DNA from: JBCCRH01 sp039208045
GTDB lineage: Bacteria > Bacteroidota > Bacteroidia > Chitinophagales > Saprospiraceae
Assembly (NCBI GenBank): GCA_039208045.1
Contig: JBCCRH010000131.1
Span: 1-13,451 of the forward strand
Length of the DNA stretch: 13,451 nucleotides
Direction: 5' to 3'
The notes under the pieces are model-generated. The model was given only the letters and a program-made list of their open reading frames with translations. It did no database searches and was not told the DNA's origin. This document shows positions 1-6,650 of the stretch, in pieces (the stretch's first letter is position 1; each line of letters opens with the position of its first letter). The position numbers and the translations under genes were made by a program.

Positions 1-680
1 GCATCACCCACCTTGATAGCGAGCGTACCGCTACGATTTTGGCAGACCTTGATAAAGGCTACAACCTGGACGATGTGATCCAAGGAGTGCAAGTACAACT
101 TGATGAGATCGACTGGCAGGAAGGCTATTCTTACACCTTCAAGGGGGATTTAGAAAACCGCAACGACTCTTTCGGAGGGATGGGCGTTGCCTCTCTCATG
201 GCGCTCTAGCTTATCTTCGGCGTGTTGATTATTCAGTTTAAATCTTTTACACAGCCTTTGATTATTTTCACAGCGCTGCCCTTGGCTATCATCGGCTCTA
301 TCTTGGCCTTACTCATCACGGGCATTAGCTTCTCCTTCACGGCCTTTATCGGCCTTACTAGTTTGATCGGCATTGCCATTAATAATTCCATCGTATTGGT
401 AGATTTTGCCAATAAAATGCTCGGTGAAGGGGCTACCATTCAAGAAGCGGCACAGACAGCGGGTGAAGTGCGCTTTGTCCCTATCGTTATGACTACGCTT
501 ACTACCATTCTGGGCCTTTTACCGCTCACGCTAAATGGTGGTTCTCTCTGGGCGCCCATGGGCTGGACCATCATTGGAGGCTTGATTACATCGACTACGC
601 TGGTGTTGGTCGTGGTGCCCATTTTATATCAGCTATTTACAAGGCCCGTACGAAAAGAAACAGAAGCCGCAACGGCTTAA
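1..680 (+). pseudogene. RND-family efflux pump inner-membrane permease, C-terminal part, interrupted by an in-frame TAG
   Basis: The frame starting at base 3 reads as the end of an RND (HAE-type, AcrB-like) proton-driven efflux permease. It covers the end of the second periplasmic loop, then five hydrophobic segments matching TM8-TM12, ending in a TAA at 678-680. The conserved TM10 region SLIGIAINNSIVLVDFANK and the GEVRFVPIVMTTLTTILG stretch are typical of the family. Full-length members are about 1000-1050 residues, so roughly the first three quarters lie before the window. At 207-209 a TAG interrupts TM8 between MAL and LIFGV; the rest of the frame is undamaged on both sides. An open frame from GTG 222 to 680 could encode only 152 residues, beginning inside TM8, and is unlikely to transport anything alone. 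The lesion could be a recent nonsense mutation, a sequencing error, or less likely a readthrough site. Family assignment is firm; functional status is not. Confidence 0.85.
207..209 (+). other. In-frame amber codon inside TM8 of the RND permease
   Basis: The codons around it read GCG CTC TAG CTT ATC TTC. A leucine fits the hydrophobic helix, and TTG to TAG is a single base change. No other stop occurs in this frame from base 3 to the natural TAA at 678-680, and there is no frameshift. Confidence 0.9.
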
Positions 681-712
681 GATATATCATGCAATTTTTT
701 ATCCTAATTTCG

Positions 713-746
713 AAGAGGGGCTATTCGCTTAGTGCCCTCTTTTTTT
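713..746 (+). terminator. Intrinsic terminator after the RND gene
   Basis: AAGAGGG at 713-719 pairs with CCCTCTT at 735-741 across a 15-base loop, and a run of seven T follows on the plus strand (740-746). It lies 32 bp after the RND stop codon and just before the end of the convergent HxlR gene. The minus-strand side lacks an adjacent T run, so it should work mainly for the plus strand. Confidence 0.75.
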
Positions 747-750
747 ATGG

Positions 751-1077
751 TTACTTACCGGTATATGCTTGCGCAAATTTGCCCATTTCTTCAATTAGGG
801 GCATTACAGCTGTTCCTTTGGCGGTAAGGGCGTATTCCACTCTTGGGGGCACCTCCCCATAGTTCTTGCGAGTCACCAAGTTGCTATCCACTAGTATTTT
901 CAATTCCTGAATGAGCATTTTTTCACTAATATCTGGAATAGATTTTTTTAGCATCCCAAATCGCAGCGGTTTTTCAAAAAGCTGATACAGGATCAATAAT
1001 TTCCATTTACCTCCAACCAATTCCAGGGTAGTGCGGATGGGGCATCGGGGGGTGACGTGTACTTGATTTTGCTTCAT
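751..1077 (-). CDS. HxlR-family (winged helix-turn-helix) transcriptional regulator
   Basis: A 108-residue protein of typical HxlR/DUF24 length. It has the family N-terminus with CPIR (Cys12), then LELVGGKWKLLIL (residues 18-30), the MLKKSIPDISEKMLIQELKIL recognition region (about 42-62, split here only for naming), and the wing with VPPRVEYALTAKG. Cys12 is the only cysteine. In relatives such as YodB, HypR and QsrR a cysteine near this position senses quinones, diamide or hypochlorite, so a one-cysteine redox sensor is a reasonable inference. It is transcribed divergently from the NAD(P)-binding protein gene at 1147, with 69 bp between the starts, the usual arrangement for an HxlR repressor and its target. 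The effector is unknown. The ATG (revcomp of 1075-1077) gives the expected family N-terminus. Confidence 0.93.
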   Translation of the reverse strand: MKQNQVHVTPRCPIRTTLELVGGKWKLLILYQLFEKPLRFGMLKKSIPDISEKMLIQELKILVDSNLVTRKNYGEVPPRVEYALTAKGTAVMPLIEEMGKFAQAYTGK

Positions 1078-1146
1078 ACTTACTAAAAGGTATGTACTAT
1101 TATTTTTGTAAGTCTACCCAAAAGTAACCCATTTTTGTAAAAAAAG
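1078..1146. promoter_or_regulatory. Divergent promoter/operator region between the HxlR regulator and the NmrA-like gene
   Basis: This 69-bp gap must hold both promoters. TATTTTTG (1101-1108) matches the Bacteroidota -7 element TAnnTTTG on the plus strand, and CAAAAGTA (1119-1126) matches it on the minus strand as TACTTTTG. Neither has a TTTG -33 box at the usual 19-21 bp spacing, so both are tentative. ACTTAC (1078-1083) and GTAAGT (1108-1113) form an inverted pair flanking the plus-strand element, a possible operator half-site pair for the HxlR dimer. All of this is motif reading only. Confidence 0.4.
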
Positions 1147-1782
1147 ATGCAACGAATCGCACTATTTGGAGGAACAGGACAGACGGGAAGCCAGTTTTTG
1201 GCGCAAGCCTTACAAGAAGGATATGCTATAAAGGCCTTAGCCCGAACACCCAGTAAAGTAACAATTTCCCACCCTAACTTAGAGGTGATTAAGGGAGACG
1301 TGCTACAAGCGCGTGATGTACAACGAGTAGTAGCAGGCACTGATATCGTCGTCAGTTTATTTGGCCATGTAAAGGGTTCTCCAGAGTGGCTACAGACGAA
1401 TGGAACGCAGAATATCATCCAGGCGATGAAAGCGGAAGGGATAGCGCGTATCATTTCGCTGTCGGGAGGCGGGCTTCCTTTTCCCGAAAAGGATCAGCCT
1501 AAGTTCATGGATAAATTGATTCGGACGATCATGAAAGTGGCCGTTCCAAAAATTTTAAATGATGCAATTAGGCACCATCAAGTATTGCAAGAAAGCGGCC
1601 TAAAATGGACCATCATACGCGGCCCCCGCTTGACTAATGAAGCAAAAGTAGGAACCTATCGGGTAGGTTGGGTAGGAGTGAATGCAAGCACCAAAATTGG
1701 TCGTGCCGACCTTGCCGATTTCATCGTCAAGCAGCTAGAAGATGAGTCGTTCACTTTTCAAATGCCATTTGTGAGTTATTAA
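1147..1782 (+). CDS. NmrA-like / atypical short-chain dehydrogenase NAD(P)-binding protein
   Basis: A 211-residue protein with an N-terminal Rossmann fold: FGGTGQTG (residues 7-14) is the dinucleotide-binding glycine motif, LARTPSK (31-37) contains the basic residue often contacting NADP phosphate, and GDVLQARDVQRVVAGTD is the usual second-strand acidic region. IISLSGGG and the later WTIIRGPRLTNE region (about 154-166) are typical of NAD(P)H-binding proteins of the NmrA / biliverdin reductase B-like group (SDR atypical subgroup 5). There is no clear YxxxK catalytic pair, so it could be a reductase or an NADPH-sensing protein. Its divergent HxlR partner suggests induction by oxidative or electrophile stress. 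The ATG at 1147 directly follows an A-rich stretch and gives a full-length Rossmann N-terminus. The substrate cannot be named from sequence. Confidence 0.88.
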   Translation: MQRIALFGGTGQTGSQFLAQALQEGYAIKALARTPSKVTISHPNLEVIKGDVLQARDVQRVVAGTDIVVSLFGHVKGSPEWLQTNGTQNIIQAMKAEGIARIISLSGGGLPFPEKDQPKFMDKLIRTIMKVAVPKILNDAIRHHQVLQESGLKWTIIRGPRLTNEAKVGTYRVGWVGVNASTKIGRADLADFIVKQLEDESFTFQMPFVSY

Positions 1783-1848
1783 AACCAGCTCCCTTTTCTT
1801 CCACCAAAAGAATACTTATCTTGACGATTCAACTAATTATTCTTTTCC

Positions 1849-2856
1849 ATGAAAGCTATCATCCCAGTTGCTGGGGCGGGAACCCGACTGCGACCCCTCA
1901 CCTACACTCAGCCTAAGCCACTGATCCCGGTAGCAGGAAAACCTATTATTTCTTTTATCATTGATCAGCTGAAAGAAGTAGGAATCAATGATTTTGTATT
2001 TGTCATTGGTTATCTGGGAGAAAAGATCAAAAATTATGTAGATACCACGTATCCTGATATTGAAAAGGTATATGTGACACAGGAAGAACGATTGGGTTCT
2101 GCACACGCGATATGGACCGCTAGGGAGTACTTTAAAGATGCCAGCGAGGTCTTTATCTTTTTTGGAGATGTGATTGTAGATGCCGATTTTCGGGCTATCG
2201 TAGATCATCCCGCTTCTGTACTGGGCACTAAAAAGGTGAACGACCCTTGGTCATATGGCATCATTGAATGCAATAGTGATAATGTGGCGCAGCGAGTAGT
2301 GGAGAAGCCCAAAATCCCAAAGTCGGATATGGCGATGGTAGGGATTTATAAAATAAAGGAGGTGCTCCAATTTGTAGATGCGCTTGATTTTAATATCCAA
2401 AATAATATTCGCACCAACGGGGAATTCCCATTAACAGATGCCCTGATGCGGATGATTGAGCGCCAGGTGCAATTTAAATCGGTCGTAGTGGACAACTGGT
2501 TTAACTGTGGAAAAAAAGAAGTGCTGTTGGAAACGAATGCCGCTTTTCTAGATCGTGAGGGCTATGCTACCGCCAATTTGCCCACTTTCGATAATACTAT
2601 TATTATCCATCCAGTAAGTATTGGCGAAAATTGTAAAATCTCGGATTCTGTCATCGGCCCTCATGTCACGATTGGCGATAATGCTCGTATTGACCGTGCG
2701 ATCTTGAGCGATTCTATTATTGGTAATTATGCCTCTATCCATGAGGTGATCTTACAAAAATCAGTGGTAGGCAATGATACCGCCATTACGGGCTTGCGCC
2801 AACGGCTAAATATCGGGGATAATACGGAGATTGACTTTAGCTTATCGCACACTTAA
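1849..2856 (+). CDS. Sugar-phosphate nucleotidyltransferase with left-handed beta-helix C-terminus (glucose-1-phosphate thymidylyltransferase-like)
   Basis: A 335-residue enzyme of the NTP-transferase superfamily, which joins a sugar 1-phosphate to an NTP to make an activated nucleotide sugar for cell-surface polysaccharide. The N-terminal signature AGAGTRLRPLT (8-18) followed by PKPLIPVAGKP (22-32) binds the nucleotide. RLGSAHAIWTA (81-91), FFGDVIVD with the metal-binding D107, VEKPK (151-155) and PLTDAL (194-199) are all in order. From about residue 250 on, hexapeptide-like repeats rich in I-G-x-N and S-V-I-G form a left-handed beta-helix, as in the long thymidylyltransferase/GlmU-type forms. 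The usual WxDCG or WxDTG metal-ligand motif reads WFNCG, with Asn at 219 (bases 2503-2505). The nucleotide (dTTP, GTP or UTP) cannot be decided. Its TAA overlaps the stop of the convergent flavin reductase gene. Confidence 0.88.
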   Translation: MKAIIPVAGAGTRLRPLTYTQPKPLIPVAGKPIISFIIDQLKEVGINDFVFVIGYLGEKIKNYVDTTYPDIEKVYVTQEERLGSAHAIWTAREYFKDASEVFIFFGDVIVDADFRAIVDHPASVLGTKKVNDPWSYGIIECNSDNVAQRVVEKPKIPKSDMAMVGIYKIKEVLQFVDALDFNIQNNIRTNGEFPLTDALMRMIERQVQFKSVVVDNWFNCGKKEVLLETNAAFLDREGYATANLPTFDNTIIIHPVSIGENCKISDSVIGPHVTIGDNARIDRAILSDSIIGNYASIHEVILQKSVVGNDTAITGLRQRLNIGDNTEIDFSLSHT

Positions 2857-3737
2857 ACCTCTTCTCCCAGCCAAGCAATCTGCGCTGCCAGCTCCAAGTT
2901 CTCCTTTGCCAGCTCCTTCTGCGCGTAAGCATGCAGCCCCTCCAAGGGGTGGTCACTCGCCAATATCTTCTGAATGTCGCCTTTAGCCTTTAGTCGATCG
3001 ATAGCGTCTTTAGAGGGCGCGTGCGGTAAGCTCGCCAACTGGCCCAGATTATTTCCCGTAAGGGTAGTACTATTGCGAATGCTGGGTGGTAGCTGATCGT
3101 AACCCATGCCCAAACGATTGACCGGTTGGTATATTTTGTAAATGGACTCCCCACTGGCACGCACATAAAAGGCGCGGCCCATCCGGCCCATCAGGTCGAC
3201 TTTATGCGGATTAATGCGCCCATCCTCATCTAGTATTGCTTCATCGAGGTGGATGCGCAAGATGTCGCAAAGGATTAGGTTACCTGCTCCACCATGATCG
3301 CCAAGCGGGATGATTTCTCTGACCTTGCATTCCATCTGAATGGGCGACTCTGCAACTCGATATGGGCGTACTAAATCTGATGCTATGGGGGTGAGGCCTG
3401 ACTTTTCAAATTCACTAACACTAGTGGGATATTGAATACTTGTTACCGCCATTTGGCGGACAATGCTATAAGACACGACATTTACTACAACTTCTCTGGT
3501 CGCTTCGACATTAGCTAAGGTATCTTTAGTAGTATTATCCGATACGCGGCGGTTGGAAGAAAAAACGAGGGTAGGCGGATTAGAGCTGAAGACGTTGAAA
3601 AAGCTATAAGGGGCCAGATTAGCGTGGCCTGCTGCGTTCATGGTGCTCACAAAAGCAATAGGGCGTGGAGCTACTGCACCAACCAAGATTTGGTGTAAGG
3701 AAGAGGTAGGAATGCTAGCTGGGTCAATAATTTTCAT
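2853..3737 (-). CDS. Flavin reductase-like (FMN-binding split-barrel) family protein
   Basis: A 294-residue protein. The first 200 or so residues match the flavin reductase-like domain (DIM6/NTAB group): VGAVAPRPIAFVST (15-28) and NLAPYSFFNVFSSNPPTLVF (40-59) form the FMN-binding barrel start, followed by KDTLANVEATREVVVNVVS. Members bind FMN and reduce it with NAD(P)H or act as flavoprotein oxidoreductases. About 90 residues of mainly helical tail follow (from about 205), a length usual for the roughly 290-residue Bacteroidota version; the tail's role is unknown. The start ATG is at 3735-3737 in reverse and is 51 bp from the divergent thioredoxin start. The stop TAA (2853-2855 reversed) overlaps the convergent nucleotidyltransferase stop. 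The physiological substrate is not evident, and no partner monooxygenase gene is nearby. Confidence 0.88.
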   Translation of the reverse strand: MKIIDPASIPTSSLHQILVGAVAPRPIAFVSTMNAAGHANLAPYSFFNVFSSNPPTLVFSSNRRVSDNTTKDTLANVEATREVVVNVVSYSIVRQMAVTSIQYPTSVSEFEKSGLTPIASDLVRPYRVAESPIQMECKVREIIPLGDHGGAGNLILCDILRIHLDEAILDEDGRINPHKVDLMGRMGRAFYVRASGESIYKIYQPVNRLGMGYDQLPPSIRNSTTLTGNNLGQLASLPHAPSKDAIDRLKAKGDIQKILASDHPLEGLHAYAQKELAKENLELAAQIAWLGEEV

Positions 3738-3788
3738 AGGATTGTTTAAGATGTTTCAAATTCAAAAATTAGCAAAAAAGCCAAATAA

Positions 3789-4334
3789 ATGAAGTGGTTG
3801 AACCAAAATACTCTATTGAACGTCCTTTTGTTTGCTACCATTGCCTATTTCGTGGGGCGGTACATTTATTTTTTGCCCAAATTCTCTGATGGAGAGGGCG
3901 CCCCCAACTTTTCAGCCAGCTTGCAGGATGGAACGCCGTTCGAGTTGGAGCAGCTAAAAGGGGACTATGTGTTGCTAGATTTCTGGGCGAGCTGGTGTGG
4001 GCCTTGTCGCCGAGAAAATCCTCAGCTTATCCGCTTGTATGAAAAGTATAAGGATACCACCTTCAAGAGCGGCCGCAAGTTTCATCTAGTCAGTATTGGA
4101 GTAGAGCAAAGTACGGCGAGGTGGAAGCAGGCGATCCAGCAGGATCAATTAGCTTGGCCCTATCACTTATTGGATAGTACAACGAGTCTGAAATTCTTCA
4201 ATGGGACGGTAGCTGAAAAATATGGTGTCCGACAAATACCTACGAAGTTTCTTCTCAATGAAAAAGGCGATATTGTGGATGTCAACCCTACCATTTTTGA
4301 TGTGGATAAGTGGTTGGGAGCAAAATTAAATTAA
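3789..4334 (+). CDS. TlpA/ResA-like thioredoxin-fold protein, membrane-anchored
   Basis: A 181-residue protein with one N-terminal membrane segment (about 8-29), with the rest expected in the periplasm. The AhpC-TSA/Redoxin fold begins at GAPNFSASLQDG (37-48). FWASWCGPC holds the redox pair Cys70-Cys73, and IPT (150-152) supplies the cis-proline opposite the active site. Such proteins reduce or exchange disulfides, for example on apocytochromes before heme attachment or in cell-envelope stress. The anchor and the missing lipobox make it an uncleaved membrane protein. An in-frame TAA (3786-3788) directly precedes the ATG, so the start is fixed. A link to the multiheme cytochrome encoded 2.3 kb downstream is plausible, since heme attachment needs reduced CxxCH cysteines, but it is inference. 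Confidence 0.9.
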   Translation: MKWLNQNTLLNVLLFATIAYFVGRYIYFLPKFSDGEGAPNFSASLQDGTPFELEQLKGDYVLLDFWASWCGPCRRENPQLIRLYEKYKDTTFKSGRKFHLVSIGVEQSTARWKQAIQQDQLAWPYHLLDSTTSLKFFNGTVAEKYGVRQIPTKFLLNEKGDIVDVNPTIFDVDKWLGAKLN

Positions 4335-4361
4335 GCCTGACAAAATGGCGTAGTGTTCGTG

Positions 4362-4378
4362 CTGGCAGAATAATTGTA
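4362..4378 (+). promoter_or_regulatory. Sigma-54-like -24/-12 promoter element upstream of grpE
   Basis: CTGGCAGAATAATTGTA compares with the sigma-54 consensus YTGGCACGRNNNTTGCW. The -24 CTGGCA and the -12 TTG match at the right spacing; three positions differ, including T for C in the -12 GC pair. Transcription would begin near 4389, leaving a leader of about 20 bases before the grpE ATG at 4409. No TTTG/TAnnTTTG promoter is visible in the 74-bp gap. Upstream, TGACA (4338-4342) and TGGCG (4346-4350) lie as possible further half-sites. Confidence 0.45.
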
Positions 4379-4408
4379 GGAGTACTAGCAGCCAAATTTG
4401 ATTAAGCT

Positions 4409-4954
4409 ATGAGTGAAGAAATAAAAAATGGACAAGAAGCAACTGCTCCTGAAGAGCAAGTTGTTGAAAATCAAGAGACTAAGCAAGAAGCGCCGAGTGC
4501 TGAAAAGCAGCTAGAAGATATGCAACAGAAGTACAGTGAGCTGAATGACAAATTCTTGCGCCTTTTTGCAGAGTTTGATAACTACAAGAAGCGCACGCTT
4601 AAGGAAAAGATTGACCTGATGAAAACGGCTGCACAAGACACCGTGGCAGCACTCCTGCCAGTTTTGGATGACTTTGACCGTGCCAAAAAGTACGCAGAAG
4701 ACGATACCTCTACCGAAGCATTTAGCGAAGGTGTGCAATCAGTCTATCATAAACTGCACGGTACATTGGCTAAGCTGGGCCTTGAAGCAATGGAAACGGA
4801 GCAAGCCGATTTTGATCCAGAATTGCACGAAGCACTTACTGAAATTCCTGCACCAACACCTGAGCTGAAGGGCAAAATAGTCGATACAATTGACAGAGGA
4901 TATTTACTGAAGGGAAAGATCATTCGCCACGCGAAGGTGGTAGTTGGAAAATAA
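4409..4954 (+). CDS. grpE: GrpE, nucleotide exchange factor of the DnaK (Hsp70) chaperone
   Basis: A 181-residue cytoplasmic protein that releases ADP from DnaK so that substrate can be let go and a new cycle begin. The first 30 residues are acidic and disordered (rich in E, Q and A). A long coiled-coil helix follows (about 32-75) containing LFAEFDNYKKRT, the family hallmark, then LLPVLDDFDRA. The C-terminal beta-domain carries the signature DTIDRGYLLKGKIIRHAKV. An in-frame TAA at 4403-4405 shortly before the ATG fixes the start. It sits 6 bp before dnaJ; dnaK is not in the window, which is common in Bacteroidota. Confidence 0.98.
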   Translation: MSEEIKNGQEATAPEEQVVENQETKQEAPSAEKQLEDMQQKYSELNDKFLRLFAEFDNYKKRTLKEKIDLMKTAAQDTVAALLPVLDDFDRAKKYAEDDTSTEAFSEGVQSVYHKLHGTLAKLGLEAMETEQADFDPELHEALTEIPAPTPELKGKIVDTIDRGYLLKGKIIRHAKVVVGK

Positions 4955-4960
4955 GAACTA

Positions 4961-6121
4961 ATGGCAAAAAGAGATTACTACGACGTACTGGGCGTCGCTA
5001 AAGATGCCGATCAAACCGCGATAAAGAAATCATATCGCAAGTTGGCCATTAAGTATCATCCAGATAAAAATCCCGATAATAAAGAGGCAGAAGAGAAGTT
5101 TAAAGAGGCAGCAGAAGCATATGAAATACTGAGTGACGCTGACAAGCGCGCCCGCTATGACCGCTTTGGGCATGCTGGCGTGAGCGGTAATGCTGGTGGC
5201 GGATTTAGCGGTGGCATGACGATGGATGACATCTTCCAACAGTTCGGTGATATTTTTGGAGATGGTGGTGGAAGTCCGTTTGAGTCTTTCTTCGGTGGAG
5301 CGCGGGGCGGACGGCAGCGTTCGCGGGGACAGCGAGGCACTAACTTACGGATAAAAGTATCTTTAACTTTAGAGGAAATTGCCACAGGGGTGAGCAAGAA
5401 GATCAAGGTGAAAAAAGAGGTAGTCTGCGATATGTGTAACGGGACTGGGGCGAAAGATAGCAGCTCCGTGAAGACCTGTGGTACTTGCCGTGGTGCTGGC
5501 TATGTTCGCCAAGTGAAGAACACCTTCTTGGGGCAGATGCAAACGACTGTGACTTGCCCTACTTGTGGCGGAACAGGTGAAGTCGTGACGGCAAAGTGTC
5601 CAAAGTGTAAGGGTTCGGGCCGCGTTTATGGGGAAGAAACGATTGAAATCGAAATTCCAGCAGGGGTGGAAGAGGGCATGCAGCTATCGCTACGAGGCAA
5701 GGGCAATGCAGGTAAGAACGGTGGCCCAGCCGGTGATTTGTTAATCAATATTGAAGAAAAGTCACACGATACCTTACAACGTGACGGCATGAATTTGATT
5801 CATGAGTTGTACCTCAATTTTGCGGATGCAGCGCTGGGTACTTCTGTAGAAGTTCCTACCATTGATGGCCGTGTGAAAATAAAGATTCCTGCGGGTACTC
5901 AATCTGGTAAGATGTTCCGCTTGAAAGGCAAAGGCTTACCTTCGGTGCAAAGCTATGGAAAGGGAGATCAGATGATTCATGTAAATGTCTGGACGCCCAA
6001 AAAGCTCAGCTCTGAAGAACGGGCAGCCTTAGAAAAGCTGCGCGGCAATGCTAATTTTGAGCCACATCCTGGAAAAGCAGATAAAGGCTTTTTTGAAAAG
6101 ATGAAGGATTACTTCAAATAG
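4961..6121 (+). CDS. dnaJ: DnaJ, Hsp40 co-chaperone (type I)
   Basis: A 386-residue protein of normal length with all four DnaJ regions. The J-domain (1-70) holds the HPD motif at 33-35, which triggers DnaK ATP hydrolysis. A Gly/Phe-rich linker follows (about 74-118). The zinc domain has four CxxCxGxG repeats beginning at Cys156, Cys173, Cys199 and Cys213, together binding two zinc ions. The two C-terminal substrate-binding barrels and the dimer tail end in MKDYFK. It delivers unfolded proteins to DnaK in the cytoplasm. It starts 6 bp after grpE and is likely co-transcribed with it. The stop is TAG (6119-6121), the only gene-ending TAG in the window; there is no in-frame stop between it and the gldH ATG six codons later. 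Confidence 0.98.
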   Translation: MAKRDYYDVLGVAKDADQTAIKKSYRKLAIKYHPDKNPDNKEAEEKFKEAAEAYEILSDADKRARYDRFGHAGVSGNAGGGFSGGMTMDDIFQQFGDIFGDGGGSPFESFFGGARGGRQRSRGQRGTNLRIKVSLTLEEIATGVSKKIKVKKEVVCDMCNGTGAKDSSSVKTCGTCRGAGYVRQVKNTFLGQMQTTVTCPTCGGTGEVVTAKCPKCKGSGRVYGEETIEIEIPAGVEEGMQLSLRGKGNAGKNGGPAGDLLINIEEKSHDTLQRDGMNLIHELYLNFADAALGTSVEVPTIDGRVKIKIPAGTQSGKMFRLKGKGLPSVQSYGKGDQMIHVNVWTPKKLSSEERAALEKLRGNANFEPHPGKADKGFFEKMKDYFK

Positions 6122-6139
6122 ATAAATATAGTTCCACTT

Positions 6140-6619
6140 ATGCTTCGCTATTTCCCTGTTCTTTTGCTGTGTTTGATGGTATCGGCCTGTGGGCCAACTA
6201 TTGTCTACGAAAAGAACTACGAAATAGCGGATGCAGGGTGGCAATATTCGGATACGCTCAATTTTGATTTTGAGATAGACGACACCCTCCGCATTTACAA
6301 CCTTTGGTTAAAGGTAGCTCACCAGACCAATTATCGTTACCAAAATCTGTATACGCAAGTACACACTACGTTTCCTTCCGGCGATCGCATCTCAGAAACT
6401 CTTTCCTTAGAGCTCGCCAACAAATCCGGCCAATGGCAAGGGCAGTGTGCTACAGAAAACTGCACCATTTATATTCCCATCCAAGAAGGTGCTTTTTTTA
6501 ACCAAGCTGGTAATTATCAACTCACTTTAGAGCAATACATGCGTGTTGATAGTCTACCAAATATCAATTCTATCGCTTTTGAACTGGAAGCTACTGGTCA
6601 AAACCGAAAATTAGACTAA
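6140..6619 (+). CDS. gldH: GldH-family gliding motility lipoprotein
   Basis: A 159-residue lipoprotein. The signal peptide ends in the lipobox VSAC with Cys17 as the lipidated residue. The mature part shows the GldH pattern: Y-x-x-N-Y near the start, W-x-x-x-D-T-L-x-F-x-F-x-I-D-D (about 34-48), YNLWLKVAHQTNYRYQNL (53-70), FPSGDR, LELANKSGQWQG and a terminal ELEATG strand. In Flavobacterium johnsoniae GldH is needed for gliding and chitin use, and gld genes are tied to the T9SS motor; here a T9SS cargo is encoded 4.7 kb downstream. Many non-gliding Bacteroidota also have it. It lies 18 bp after dnaJ and 25 bp before the cytochrome gene, so co-transcription is likely. The precise biochemical role of GldH is not known. 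Confidence 0.85.
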   Translation: MLRYFPVLLLCLMVSACGPTIVYEKNYEIADAGWQYSDTLNFDFEIDDTLRIYNLWLKVAHQTNYRYQNLYTQVHTTFPSGDRISETLSLELANKSGQWQGQCATENCTIYIPIQEGAFFNQAGNYQLTLEQYMRVDSLPNINSIAFELEATGQNRKLD

Positions 6620-6650
6620 ATTAGTCACCGAAGATTCTTCGGTTATGACT
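6614..6650 (+). promoter_or_regulatory. Nested inverted repeats over the gldH stop and cytochrome start codon
   Basis: GACTAAATTAGTC (6614-6626) is a perfect 6-bp inverted repeat around one base and contains the gldH TAA. Directly after it, ACCGAAGATTCTTCGGT (6627-6643) is a perfect 8-bp inverted repeat around one base. AGTC (6623-6626) can instead pair with GACT (6647-6650), which would extend the second hairpin over the ATG at 6645-6647. No T run follows, so it is not a classical terminator. It could limit translation of the cytochrome, stabilise an mRNA end, or be a binding site. Confidence 0.5.

Noticed and set aside
222..680. Treating the 152-codon frame after the TAG as an independent small membrane protein gene.
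   Set aside because: It starts in the middle of TM8 at a GTG with no ribosome-binding signal, and the sequence before the TAG continues the same RND protein in the same frame.
1821..1848. TTGACG at 1821-1826 as a sigma-70-type -35 box for the nucleotidyltransferase gene.
   Set aside because: Bacteroidota primary sigma factors do not use TTGACA/TATAAT, there is no matching -10 at proper spacing, and no TTTG/TAnnTTTG pair was found here.
4362..4400. Possible CIRCE heat-shock operator upstream of grpE, from GAGTACTAG near 4380.
   Set aside because: Only one half-site resembles the CIRCE element; the sequence nine bases upstream does not match the other half.
4511..5406. Several minus-strand open frames opposite grpE and dnaJ.
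   Set aside because: Shadows of strongly conserved chaperone genes; their composition simply mirrors the coding strand.
6119..6140. dnaJ TAG and the gldH ATG are in the same frame with no stop between, so readthrough would fuse DnaJ to GldH.
   Set aside because: GldH has its own clear signal peptide and lipobox, and a cytoplasmic DnaJ fused to a lipoprotein makes no sense. The shared frame has a one in three chance and the spacer is only six codons.
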